DNA of 64,000 nt from Deinandra increscens subsp. villosa (lineage: Eukaryota; Streptophyta; Magnoliopsida; Asterales; Asteraceae), in the NCBI GenBank assembly GCA_039602395.1, contig JBCNJP010000010.1:29515414-29579413 (forward strand). Reading direction: 5' to 3'. Positions within the stretch are counted from its first letter, which is position 1. Every line of letters begins with the position of its first letter. Positions 1 through 10,324 of this stretch are shown here, one piece after another. Position numbers and translations under genes: made by a program. The notes under the pieces are model-generated. The model ran no database searches. It saw only the letters and a program-made list of their open reading frames with translations, and had not been told where the DNA came from.

Positions 1-1359
1 TAACTTTAATTTTTTCTTTGCAGGACTTTCTTCGCTCAATTCTAATTAACACGAATTCAGAAGACATGTTTTCGTCTTCAGGAGCTCTAGTCAGATTATC
101 TATAGTAGTCCTTTGAGGAAACGGTTCAGGACTATTAGGTTCATCGAGGTCAATCATAAGATTGTCCTGATTGAGAGATACTAAAGTCTCATCATAATCT
201 TCTTCATCTTGAAGCGGATTGTAGAGGCCCTGGAAGATTCCCCAGTCTTTCAGTCTTTTCCGAGGATGAACTCCTACAAGTTGTGCAGGACTATCATCAG
301 AGTCCGAGGAGTCAGACTCTTCATCATCGTTTTTGTCGTCTCCTTCCTCTGTTTCTGATGATATCACATTCACAGGACTTGAGATATGTTCAATATGCTC
401 AGACGCTTCAACACTAGCACCCTGGAGATTCCCAAAGTCTTCAGCAGCAGCAGGATTAGGAATTACTGGTGCATTCAGATCCAATTGAGGGTGGACTTGA
501 GCAGCTATAGTGGTTTCAACTTATGCTTCTACTGCAGCTTCACCCATTTGAATATCTTCTTCAGCACCAGGAGCAGCAATTCGATCAATCATCTCGGGAA
601 AGAAAGGTACATCATTCCCTTGATACTTACCCTGATGGTACTTTCTGTAAGATTCAACATTCATTGAGCTTGTAGAGAAAGTCTCTCCTTGCTTAGTCAG
701 AGTTGGGTAGTAGTGATCCAGTATGGCTTGTATAAACCCGGGGTACATCAGTAACTTCTTTGCTCTTCCAGTAGGGTGAAGATTAGCAACCATCTATTTG
801 AGAAGTTGGTGGGATAGATTGAAAACTTCACCAGTGATAAACCCATGCAGAGCACATGCGGTTTCCTCAACAAAAGCATATGGAGCAGCCTTTCTATGTG
901 AGAAGGCAGCAATGAAGAAACTGATTATAAACCTCCAGTTTGTTGGAGACATGGTCTTGAAGATCTTGTTGCTGACATTTGGGAGAATATCACCAGAATA
1001 ACCCATCCTTCTGATTGTTGATTGCAACACAGTCTTTGTGAAATCTTAGGCTTGTCAGCATCTTGTAGGTCAAGAGCAACTTTGATTTTCTCCTTAGTGA
1101 TTTCAATATCAGTATTTTGAAGTCTTGCCCTGATCACACTGGAACCATCATCTAGCTCTTCAGATTGAGCGCTGTACCAAAAGAGTTCAATTATACCCTT
1201 GTAGATGGTAGGGTCTATCTGCATTGGTGTTACCCATGTTGACTGTTGAAGTAGGTCAATGGCTTGCTCATCAACAGCTTCCCAATTTTTGTTAAAAATG
1301 CACCTTCCGTTGTGCAAACGACCATATTCCAAAGCTTCAACAGCTTATCTGGGAGGCAT
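1..1359 (-). pseudogene. Copia-associated 3' extra ORF, broken, partial at window edge
   Basis: On the minus strand an ATG at 1359 opens MPPR, a stop, then AVEALEYGRLHNGR. The body contains DPTIYKGIIELFW, SPTNWRFIISFFIAAFS and LLMYPGFIQAILDHYYP. I recognise this order (PTIY..FW, then WRFL..., then MYPRFIQ...) from ORFs lying after pol in Asteraceae Copia elements; their function is unknown. The tail from about 520 to 1 is rich in D, E and S and stays open apart from one stop. Damage seen: a stop after MPPR, a frameshift near 1035, and stops near 794 and 520. The base before the ATG completes TATGTGCAG, a good 3' splice site, so translation may follow splicing. The same family recurs at 51767-52612 behind Copia 2. 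It could belong to Copia 1 or to a separate truncated element. Confidence 0.65.
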
Positions 1360-3664
1360 CTGCACATATAGAATTACAAGATTATATCTGTATTGACATT
1401 TGATGAATGTCAGGTCACACTAGACTCGTGATAGTGATAGAGCTTTTCATGTGAATATCAAAGACATAAAATTAGTCAAATAGTGCATATCCTCCAAATT
1501 GGTCAAATGCAGCCGGAAGATCATGATTAACAAAGGTAAAGTATCATAGGACCTTAAATGAATTTGTGTGTGAAATTAAAATCTGGAAAACAAGGAGCTA
1601 GTTTTAAATCTCCATCAATTTAAGTTGAAAGAGGAATTTTGCATGAGAACAACAAATTACCCAAATAATTCAATCCAAATTAATTTGATCTAAAGTTGTA
1701 GTTAAGTCAAGGAGACATTTGTTAAAATATCTGCTACTTGGACTCATCAAAAGATAGAAATACCAAATTAAGGAAATTTTGGCAATCTGGGATCCCAACA
1801 TTGACTAGAAGTTCAATTTGCATAAAATAAGGCTTTAGGATCCCAGTTTGTCAAACTAGCCCAGAGAAAGTCACTTGAGACTTGATTCCACCCGAGCTTG
1901 TGAATTCCATGATTTGGTCAATCCAGTTTGAGATAAAACACAACTTGGACAAAATTAGTACATTTTGATATAGCAAAAATCAGTTAAAATATAACAAGTC
2001 TAACCTATCTCAAAATGTGACTAGATGCATGCAATGATTATAACAATGAATTATCAAGCAGGTAGATCAATCCTAGTGTATTAGGAGATCAAACACTGAT
2101 CCTATAGCATTAACTTGACTCAAGTCCGCTAAACAAGCTTCAAGTCTGCTAAGAAGGAATGAAGTTCGCTAAGGATAGAAACAAGTCCGCTAAGATCAAT
2201 GTGGTTTCTCATGTAGATTTTAACACATAGAATTCACTATGAAGTGTCTAAATCACATTTTAACAGCAGCAGGGAGTGTCTATATGCATCAAATTCAAGT
2301 TAACTCACATAAGCATGCCAAAAGTCCTAATGGGTTAAAATTTTCATTTTTGGCATTATAAGACATAATGTGGTGATTAGTAGCATAAATGATCAAATAG
2401 TAACTTTAACAAGCTTGATCTAATCCAAACACATAACCTTATGCACATAAGGATAAAAAAGCACACATTCAAGTAACCCATACCACATTTATGCAAGAAA
2501 ACCACATAAGTCTCATAAAACACATTTTATGCAAAATTTCACTTATTTGAGTCAAACTTACCAAGTATGTGTCCAAACAGAGCTCAATCACCTAAGATAG
2601 TTCATATGGACCTAAAAGAGGTCATAGATCACATCCTAGGTAATTATGTCCTCTATTGATCACAAAGATGATCAGATCAACTCAGATAGGCCAAAAACAA
2701 TCAAGCAATTTCATTTTTTATGTTAAATGAGTCCAAAAACCCTTCACCTGATTTATGGACTAGTTTTAGACCCAAATGGATCCTAACCAGGCTAAACCAC
2801 CAGTGTTGGGCTCAATTGGATATCAATTAACACATAGCACACAAAATTTGCAAGCAAGAATGTAAAGAGTTGAAGTTCTACCTGAAAAAAGAATATAAAT
2901 GCAAGTATTGAGAATCACATACCTTTGTGAAGATCTATGGATAACTAAGATCTAACTTAAGATGTAGTAAGTTCTCAAATGACTCAGAGAGGAATCTGTT
3001 GGGATCAAGCATTTTATATTAAAATCCAGAAAAAATTAAACAATACAAATGTAGTAAAGATTTGCTCCTGTGAAGCTAAGTTTGAGTTTTGGGCTCAATT
3101 TGCCACTTGTCAAGATAAACATACCTCTTCGATGATTAAGTTTTGCTAAGATCACTAGAAAGAGATGCAATGATCTTGAACTATATCTGAATAGTTTCTG
3201 TTATGTGATCAGGCAAAGTAAGTTAAACTCCAAACATAGATGTTCACAGTTAATGCACGCAGACAATTAAACAAAAAATTTAAAGACTTAATTGAGAAAA
3301 TTGAACTTAAACCATTAATTTCACTAATAATCAAATTAATCAGGGGTTATCAACAGTTTTCAAGTTCTTAATTCATCAATAAGTCAATAACTATCAAGAT
3401 TAAAAACTATAATTAGAGACAAGGTGAATTCAATACAATGTGAAATTCTCTATGTCAATCCAATCACTAGATAAAGAAAAATCAAGGAACTTCAAAGTTG
3501 CCAACTTGGGACTCATGGGCAAATCTACACAAACTGATTTGGGTATCCCAAATAAGACAGCAGCAGCCACAGTGATAATTAGTTACCTAACCAAAGTCCC
3601 AAAATTTTAGAGAACAAAGAAATTTCTAAATAATCAACAAGAACAATGGCTGTAAATAGCATAG
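1360..3664. other. Noncoding stretch left of the solo LTR
   Basis: No reading frame of note on either strand. Four copies of the AAGTTCGCTAAG-like word sit at about 2120-2195. On the minus strand, AAAG/GTATGTGATTC at 2922 resembles a 5' splice site, and TGTGCAG at 1360 resembles a 3' splice site directly before the downstream ORF. The stretch was continuous with 6603 onward before the solo LTR inserted. It may be a spliced leader or 3' element DNA. Confidence 0.4.
2120..2195. repeat. Small cluster of AAGTYCGCTAAG words
   Basis: Four near copies of the 12-bp word occur within 75 bp, as CAAGTCCGCTAAA, CAAGTCTGCTAAG, GAAGTTCGCTAAG and CAAGTCCGCTAAG. The same word forms much larger clusters at 7130-7895 and inside the Copia 1 LTR at 17690-17965. 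This suggests that the three places share element ancestry or a regulatory module. Confidence 0.7.
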
Positions 3665-5076
3665 TGTCACACCCCCAAAAATCCCACGCGCGACAACTCG
3701 CCGCAGGGAGCGTGACGAACCAGGATCGAACACATTAGCCATACGAACAGTCTATATGCAACCAAAATAGATGCGTTTTGAAATGCGGAAGCGTAAACGA
3801 CAAAAGTTGTAATAAATGTTCAAGCGCCAGAACATGCGCAAACCAAAAGATGATTAGTTTGAAAAGTATTAAAGTCTATGATGCATGCATGTCAATAATA
3901 ATCCTTAAGTGGTGCATCCTAGCTCGTGGCAGACAATCCAGTTTAGCGACCTGAGAAATAACATGCTAAAGTGTCAACACAAAGGTTGGTGAGTTTACAG
4001 GTTTAGTATTCTCAAAACAATACAAGTTATGTGAGCATAATCACTAATATATTTCAGATAGCTAGCTAGGCTATATACATGAAACTTTGCACGTGATGGT
4101 CACCGAAGCTGACAGTTGTTTATAGTTTGCCTTGTTACGTTGCGCTCGAATATAACACCCGTTCGATATCCAATCGTGACAGCGCGACTGACCCGGGTGA
4201 GGTTTGTCAAACCCAGTAGTACTACATTACATTTCCCGCTATTATCACCAAATACTAACTGTACCATGAGAAGGACTTTGTTGTCTAGTGTGCCTCAGTA
4301 ATCAATAATCGTGTGATATATAAAAGTCTAATTATCTCAGTTTTGTAAATCATGCATGTTAATCTCCCCCAACAGGATTTAAAATAGTAAAATGGGGCCG
4401 TGAGACTCACCTTAGGTTTCACAGTAATATTCCAGATAAACAGTTAAGCAAGTAGCAAGAACGAGTCTTGTGAACGAAATCAATCACCTAACGAGCATTC
4501 AAGTATAAGTGTGTGTTCTATAAACTATTAAGTCTAACATAAACGACAAAACCGAATGATCGGGAAGTCCAAAACAAGTCGAGGATGGCACGTGTGTCAA
4601 ATCAGAGCGATTATCGAAATGATGCAAGAAAAAATATAATATATATCAATATTATATATTTTCTAAGTCTAAAAATTCTAAAAAAATATATATATATAAT
4701 ATATGTATTTACAAAACGTTCAAGTAGCGTTAATAATGAATTTGCGAGGACAATATATATTTATATATTAAAGGCTCTCACAAAATATTTGATTATTTTA
4801 ATAAAATCCAACGATATGCGTTTTTATATGAATCTACTTATATATGTATATTTTACCTTTTTATGTATGAAACCGAGATTTTTATATAAATGTCAAAACT
4901 ATATTTTAATTTAATATGACAAACTAAACATATATTACAATCCAATAGGATTTACGGGGTTTTAGGATCCTAAATATATTTTACGGGGTTAAGATACGAG
5001 AAGGGATAACTTAGGTAAGAAAATCTAGTGGTCAAATGCCCAAGAGAACACAAAATAATAAAAACAGAAAAACATG

Positions 5077-5152
5077 GAGGTCACTGGGTTCGAACCCGTG
5101 ACCTCTATGTTACAACACACTGTGCATACTACTTGGCCAAGGGTGCTGTTGG
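5077..5152 (-). other. tRNA-like module 1 (A box and B box) in the solo LTR
   Basis: Read on the minus strand, TGGCCAAGTAG (5129-5139) fits the pol III A box TRGYNNARNNG exactly, and GGTTCGAACCC (5087-5097) fits the B box. They are about 31 bp apart, normal for a tRNA. The B box sits in a near-perfect palindrome (5077-5105) with arms GAGGTCAC and GTGACCTC. A convincing acceptor stem is not visible, so this is tRNA-derived or tRNA-like rather than a functional tRNA gene. The direction is the sense strand of the host LTR. Confidence 0.55.
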
Positions 5153-5236
5153 TGCCATGAACCCGGTCGGATATATAATATCTATAGGCAACGACAAAAA
5201 AACAAATCAAAGGAAAATAAAGGACGAAAAAATGAT

Positions 5237-5305
5237 GAGGCCGAGACTCGAACCCGAGCCTCCATCGAAGAAACCCAGCGTCCTACCAATTGTGCCAGCT
5301 TGGCA
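5237..5305 (-). other. tRNA-like module 2 (A box and B box) in the solo LTR
   Basis: On the minus strand, TGGCACAATTGG (5286-5297) fits an A box and GGGTTCGAGTC (5245-5255) a B box, with about 30 bp between them. The T-arm can pair through TCGGG and CTCGG with two wobble pairs around loop TTCGAGT. It lies about 150 bp from module 1 in the same orientation, giving a tandem pair. No clear acceptor stem is seen. Confidence 0.5.
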
Positions 5306-7110
5306 TCTGTTACGATTCCGGTTCTGAAAGTTTATAACCCGAACCCGATTGACTTCATCTTCTTCACCCAATAACTCCGGTGGCCGGAGTTTTATTCTGG
5401 TCACCGGAAAATCGTGAAAACACAAATAAACTCAATAAAAGGATGCGATTAACATGAAGGGATATTTACCTCGTGTTGGAGATGAGAAATAGTCGAGTTG
5501 TATACACCGAAACGAACCCGAAACTTAACCGCGAACACGGAGCACGCTAATGAAACTCAAATCGGTTTGCTCCTGGATGCTCATTGGGAACTCGCGATCA
5601 CAGGGACATGAAGAATGATGGTAAATAGTGGCTAATTAGTGGAAATTTAGCCGGATTTCGTGGGTTGCGGTGGTGGAATCTCTTGCGATGTAAACAGAGA
5701 CGAGTGAGGGGAGGGATGCGAAATGAGTGAAAAGGGTTTGGGTGTGTATAAATGGAACCGAATGGTATTGATTTGTCATTAAATCGATTCTTGATTGCCA
5801 AGAAAACAGTCGGGCATGATGATCGGAGCGAGATGCTCGGTGAAACAGTTCTGGGATTTAAATGTCGTAAATGACATTCATTTTAACTTTGGTAAAATGT
5901 CAGTTCTAGTCCCTCGACATTTTACAACATATAAAACAGGTTTGAGATAATCACAGAATAGCCCCTCCAGGTTTAATTAAATAGAATTATGTTTGGGAAA
6001 TGACAAAATAACCCCTCGAAGTTTTATGAAAACCTAACGGCTCTAACGGAGTTAACAGGAAATGTTTTTAACGATGAATATACAAAGGACGTTAAAATAT
6101 ATAGATCGTATAACGTTAATAGGAAAATATAAATCTCGTTTTGCTAAAGTAAATCATGGAGTATAACTCCACATTTATATTTAAGATCACATAAAATCAT
6201 AACCTTCATATTTAAAATCATATAAATTTGTGAATAATAACTCTATTATCAATCTTGTAATTAAAACCCTTTAATTACATAAAATCATAAATCTCATTAA
6301 ATCCATATTATATACATATATATTTAATTCCACATAATATCATAGAATTAAATCTATACTTATTTAATTCACATAATTAATGAATAATATGTGAATATAC
6401 AAATATCACATAAAATAATAAAATACGAATCATAGAATTTCAAACGTTTAAATTTCCGTGCATGCTCGTAGTGATTGATCACACAAAACCCTAATTTGCT
6501 AAAGTCAACAAGTCAACAAATAAATGTTCACACAACATTTAATATGGTTTACGTTCAGTTAATGCCAGAAAATAACCTGAAATGTCGGATTGTCACACAT
6601 AGATTCAAGCAATGTAAGTAACTTACAACATTCAAACCACTAACCAATACAAGTTTACCAACTGTTAAATTTTTTTTAAAGAAATTTTAAGTTCAAACAC
6701 ATTCAAGCCGAATCCCCTGTACACAAATTTCACGGATTTAAAGAGTGACATTTGAGAGATGAGATTCACATACCTTATTCTAGAACACAAGTGAATTAGG
6801 AACAACTAAAAGTAATAGGAATCTGTTCAAACATCAAATTACAACATTAGAACCCTAAAAATTTTACAATCGCACCTACGGATCATAAATCACACCAAGA
6901 TAAAAAATTAACCCAAAAAATGTGAAATCGAACCTGTAATCACAAGGAGAGTATGTTAATCAACCCTAGATGCAAGAAATATCATAGATTCGAGAGATAC
7001 AGTGGATAATCCGATTGCACAGTGGTGGTTTTAGAGTCGCCGGTTCGAGAGGTGAGAAGCGGATGTGTTTGTGTTTGAACGAAAGAATGAGTGAAACTAA
7101 CCAAGTCCCC

Positions 7111-7118
7111 TTTTTATA
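7111..7118 (-). promoter_or_regulatory. TATA box
   Basis: The minus strand reads AGTATAAAAAGGGG, a strong TATA element, directly downstream of the dispersed-word cluster. About 30-40 bp further on is a CT-rich stretch with CACTCATTC, suitable for transcription start. Confidence 0.5.
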
Positions 7119-7129
7119 CTCTTAGGTTA

Positions 7130-7895
7130 AGCGGACTTGTAAATATCTTTAAGATTTAAACAAGTTCGCTAACCTTGTCTTAAGTTCGCTAAGAACTAAC
7201 GAGCCTAAAACAAGTACGCTAAAGGGAATAGGTTAAGTTCGCTAACGAGAACAAGTTCGCTACGGCCTAAGGGAAGTTTACTAAGCCTAAAGAAGTCCGC
7301 TAAGGCTAGGAAAGTACGCTAAGCCTAAGGAAGTTCGCTAAGGCTTTGTGGCAAGTTCGCTAATGCCAGAATGAACTAGTTTGGAAAAAAATCTAAGTAA
7401 GAGAAAGAAGTCCGCTAAGATGTAAACAAGTTCGCTAAGAACTAAAAACATCTCAACAGACTTATTAGCCATTTGGAGAAGTTCACTAAGGCAAAAACCT
7501 TCTTAGCAGACTTCTCAAACACTTGGCTAAAAAATTAAGATTTAAACAAGGGAGAAGTTCGCTAAGGAAATGAATCAACTTAGCGGACTTCAAATCCCAC
7601 AGAAAATATTCTAAGTATAGATGAGAAGTTCCCTAGGGAGAAGTTCGCTAAGGACAATTTCTACCTAGCATACTTCTCACCAGAGTGGCAGAGTTAACAA
7701 AAAGATAGATTAAACAAATACGTTCGCTAAGAATAGATTTGTTCTTAGCAGACTTCAAAAGATTTTAACATGGAAAAATTTCACAAGTCAATATCAAGTT
7801 CGCTAAAGGCAAATATTATATCAAAACCAGTGAACTGTTCTTAGCGGACTTGCCTCAACATGAAGTACGCTAAGGCATATTCAAGTCCGCTAAGA
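7130..7895. repeat. Cluster of about 27 AAGTTCGCTAAG-like words in both orientations
   Basis: I count about 27 near copies of (C/G)AAGT(T/C/A)CGCTAAG, roughly one every 20-50 bp and not in strict period. Most read on the plus strand; several read as CTTAGCGGACTT, the reverse complement. DNA between copies is unrelated, so this is not a simple tandem repeat. The array lies upstream of a TATA box on the minus strand and resembles a homotypic cluster of protein-binding sites. Confidence 0.8.
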
Positions 7896-8494
7896 CCGGA
7901 ATTTTGAAAAACATGAGAAAAAAATTCTAAGCCTTAAATTTTACCAAAACTTCAAAAAATTTAAATTTTAACTACAAGACTAAAACCAAAAGGCATGTCC
8001 ACCACCAGTAACTTACCAGTAAGATAAATTTACGTAGTATAAATAAGCCAAGTATTTGTCAATTCTAACATATTTGACAAAAACACATCTAGCACCAAAA
8101 TTTGACTTTAGTTGGTTAATTTCTTACCAACACAAAGTTTGATTTTTGCACAAGTTGGTCAATTTTACACCAAACTTGGAAATTTAAGCACATTGGCTCT
8201 AACATTCACCTATCTTTGTATGGTAGTGGTCAGACATGTTTAGAATTATACCGGTCATTTATATCACTAATAACACATATATGTCACCGCACATATCAGA
8301 TAATCTACTTTGACTGTCGGTATTGTTGTCCACCTAAGCTCACAAGGTAACTTTCAACAAATTTCTGTGATGTATTTATCATGTTTCTAGTCTGATTAGA
8401 GAAATTTTTATGGGGTCCTTATTTGTTTGAGAGTTAACAGTATTCTACCAATTATCAAATAGCTTTTCAGATTCAATTAGCACATTTAAAACTA

Positions 8495-8514
8495 ATCTTT
8501 CCCCCTTTTCTTTA
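8495..8514 (-). promoter_or_regulatory. Candidate polypurine tract of Copia 1
   Basis: On the minus strand AAAGAAAAGGGGGAAAGATT is a typical plus-strand primer for Copia elements and lies about 1 kb downstream of pol. The sequence beyond it does not match the start of the 5' LTR at 18105, so either the 3' LTR is lost or this is an upstream accessory tract. Confidence 0.5.
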
Positions 8515-8598
8515 GTGTTAAGTGACTTATTTCATGGATATAGTCATGAAATCATGATAACCCTTCTTTCATGACTATATATGAGTGAATTTGGCGGG

Positions 8599-8765
8599 GT
8601 GAGAGTGTCAAGGTCAGGGTTTCCTCGGCAAATGACCTCTCACTTTATTCAATGGTTTGAAGGAGCGTAAGAATACAAGGTCATTGATTCCTCATAGCAG
8701 GTGTGTCTTAGCTTTTAATGATGGATGAGACTCAAGGTCAGAGTTCCTCAGCAGATTAGTCTCAT
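8599..8765 (-). other. Three consecutive stem-loops 3' of Copia 1 pol
   Basis: Three stem-loops follow each other: arms 8599-8605/8637-8643 (GTGAGAG/CTCTCAC), 8667-8672/8706-8710 (weaker) and 8725-8732/8758-8765 (ATGAGACT/AGTCTCAT). The stems differ in sequence, but the loops share CAAGGTCA...TTCCTC..GCA on the plus strand. Shared loops on diverged stems suggest RNA structure in the element transcript. Confidence 0.55.
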
Positions 8766-9512
8766 GGGTTGGTTCAAAATAAGTCAACTTAAAACTGAAG
8801 AAACAAACGATGTGTGATGAAGTTTTCCTACTAGGACTATCGAAGAAGGGCCAATTTAAAGAATTTTGCACTATTTATACTCTCGTGGTCCACATTTCTC
8901 AATAATTTAGTGTGTAATCACATAAATTGTTTAGTTTTATGTTATGTTGAGCCTACAAACACATCAAGCGTTAGTATTATAGATCGATTTGATCATATCC
9001 TATGGTTAGATGAACATACCAGAATCATATCATGTTCCTCACAATTTGTCCGACCACAAACCAAGGAATTTTGATTTTTCATTGTTTTTGACTTTTCTAA
9101 GGATATGAAGTACACGTGTTTAAAAACACTTATTGAGTTACAAAATAAATACTATTTTTTTGTGTTTTTTTTAATCAATTTTTCAATGTTTTTGGTTTAT
9201 CTTCCATTTTGCAGGCACGGCGGACAGACACAAAAACAGAAAATAAACAAGAAAAATATTTTTGGTCTTTTCAAGATAATTTGACACAAGACAACCACAA
9301 ACAAAGGTGTTTAAGTCAAATCAGGGTCAAACAAAGCAAGAAAGTGACTCAAGGAGTCAAATAACAAATATTTTTGAATTTTGCAAGAAAAACTATATAC
9401 AAATAGTAAAGATAAAATCTTTTTGTGAATTTTCATGTAGGGCGCAGATAACACTTCTAAGAAAATAAACCTAAGAAATCAAGACACTAACATACTAGGG
9501 AATGAAGAAAGC

Positions 9513-10309
9513 TTAGTTATAGTTAATCATTCCTACATCACTAACCAGAAAGTTAAACCTAGACATATCAAATGGCTTAGTGAATTGGTCTGCTAACTGG
9601 TCGTCAGTACCAACATCGACTAATGTAACTAGCTTTTTCTCGGCACAATGCCTAATGAAATGGTATCTAATCTCAATATGCTTAGTCTTAGAATGTTGAA
9701 TTGGATTTTTAACAATAGAAACATCAACAGTATTATCTATATAAATAGGGGTACCCATGAAGTTCAAACCGTAGTCCAGCAGCTGATTCTGAATCCAAAG
9801 CACTTGTGAGCAGTAGGATGTAGCAACAATGTACTCCGCTTCATCCGTTGAGACTGACACTGTTGTCTGCTTCTTGCATTGCTATGAAACCAAAAGGTTA
9901 CCCAAGAACTGAGCACCTCCCGTCGTAGACTTGCGATTGAGTTCACAACCAGCATAATCATTGTCTAAGAAAGCCGAAGGTCAAAGAGTGGGTCTTTAGG
10001 ATACCAAAGTCCTCTATTCTGATTTGACTTCAAGTATCGGAAAATCCTCTTCACGGCCATCAAGTGCGATTCTTTAGGCTTGCTCTGTAATCTTGAACAC
10101 ATACACACTCCAAATATAATGTCGGGACGACTTGCTGTTAGATACATGAGAGAACCGTTCATGGGCCTATAGAGATGCTCATCTACACAAACACCTTCTG
10201 GATCCTGATTAAGCTTGTGACGAGTAACCACGGGTGTAGAAAAACCTTTAGAGTCTTGGAAGCCAAATATCTTCAGAATCTCTTTCACATATTTCCCTTT
10301 GCTGATCAA
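9513..10309 (-). pseudogene. Copia 1 RNase H domain
   Basis: This is the C-terminal part of Copia pol, which degrades RNA in RNA:DNA hybrids during reverse transcription. Visible motifs are YRPMNGSLMYLTASRPDIIF, STDEAEYIVATSYCSQVLW (the STAEAEY signature with A changed to D) and HSKTKHIEIRYHFIRHC, ending at GMINYN. The reading frame changes near 9960 and 9860, so it is not one ORF. It follows the reverse transcriptase at 10325-11598 directly, as expected. The RT connection segment with 'KGFSTPVVTRHKL' begins at the upper end. Confidence 0.9.
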
Positions 10310-10324
10310 AATACCATCAGGCTT

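Larger units (their letters stand above)
3660..6602 (-). mobile_element. Solo LTR of a Tekay-like Gypsy element with TSD CATAG
   Basis: The LTR runs from 3665 (TGTCACACCC) to 6597 (GGATTGTCACA), 2,933 bp. The 5-bp duplication CATAG flanks it at 3660-3664 and 6598-6602. No internal domain is present, so it is a solo LTR left by LTR-LTR recombination. It shares the GCGGAAGCGTAAAC block and a stretch around 'catgctaaagtgt' with the 34040-36620 LTR, and the same TGTGACAATC start in minus orientation, which makes it a relative of that Gypsy family. Two tRNA-like modules lie inside at 5077-5305. Short ORFs within it look incidental. Confidence 0.88.
6603..8490 (-). other. Promoter-like noncoding region with dispersed repeat words and TATA box
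   Basis: Reading leftward on the minus strand there is a G-rich purine tract near 8500, AT-rich DNA, the AAGTTCGCTAAG cluster (7895-7130), a TATA box (7118-7111) and a CT-rich stretch that looks like the start of a transcript. AATAAG/GTATGTG at 6773 resembles a 5' splice site. The order of repeats then TATA matches the U3 of the Copia 1 LTR, although the two sequences do not otherwise align by eye. It may be an LTR of a related family or an internal promoter serving the ORF at 1359. Confidence 0.4.

Noticed and set aside
4585..4914. 109-codon AT-rich plus-strand frame
   Set aside because: Composition (I, Y, K, N) reflects AT-rich LTR sequence; no start context or motif.
5077..5305. Two true tRNA genes
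   Set aside because: Pol III boxes are good, but I could not find proper acceptor stems and the D-arm is weak; they sit inside an LTR.
5028..5425. Overlapping 60-100 codon frames on both strands in the solo LTR
   Set aside because: They cover the tRNA-like modules and have no protein similarity I know; LTR DNA is not coding.
2880..6790. Homology between 2860-3010 and 6700-6830 (shared GAGAWTCACATACCTT and AGGAATCTGTT)
   Set aside because: Two short matches with otherwise different sequence. This may be shared splice-site context but is too little to call a repeat.
7130..7895. CRISPR-like array
   Set aside because: The repeated word is only 12 bp, varies, occurs in both orientations with irregular spacing, and lies in a plant retroelement context.
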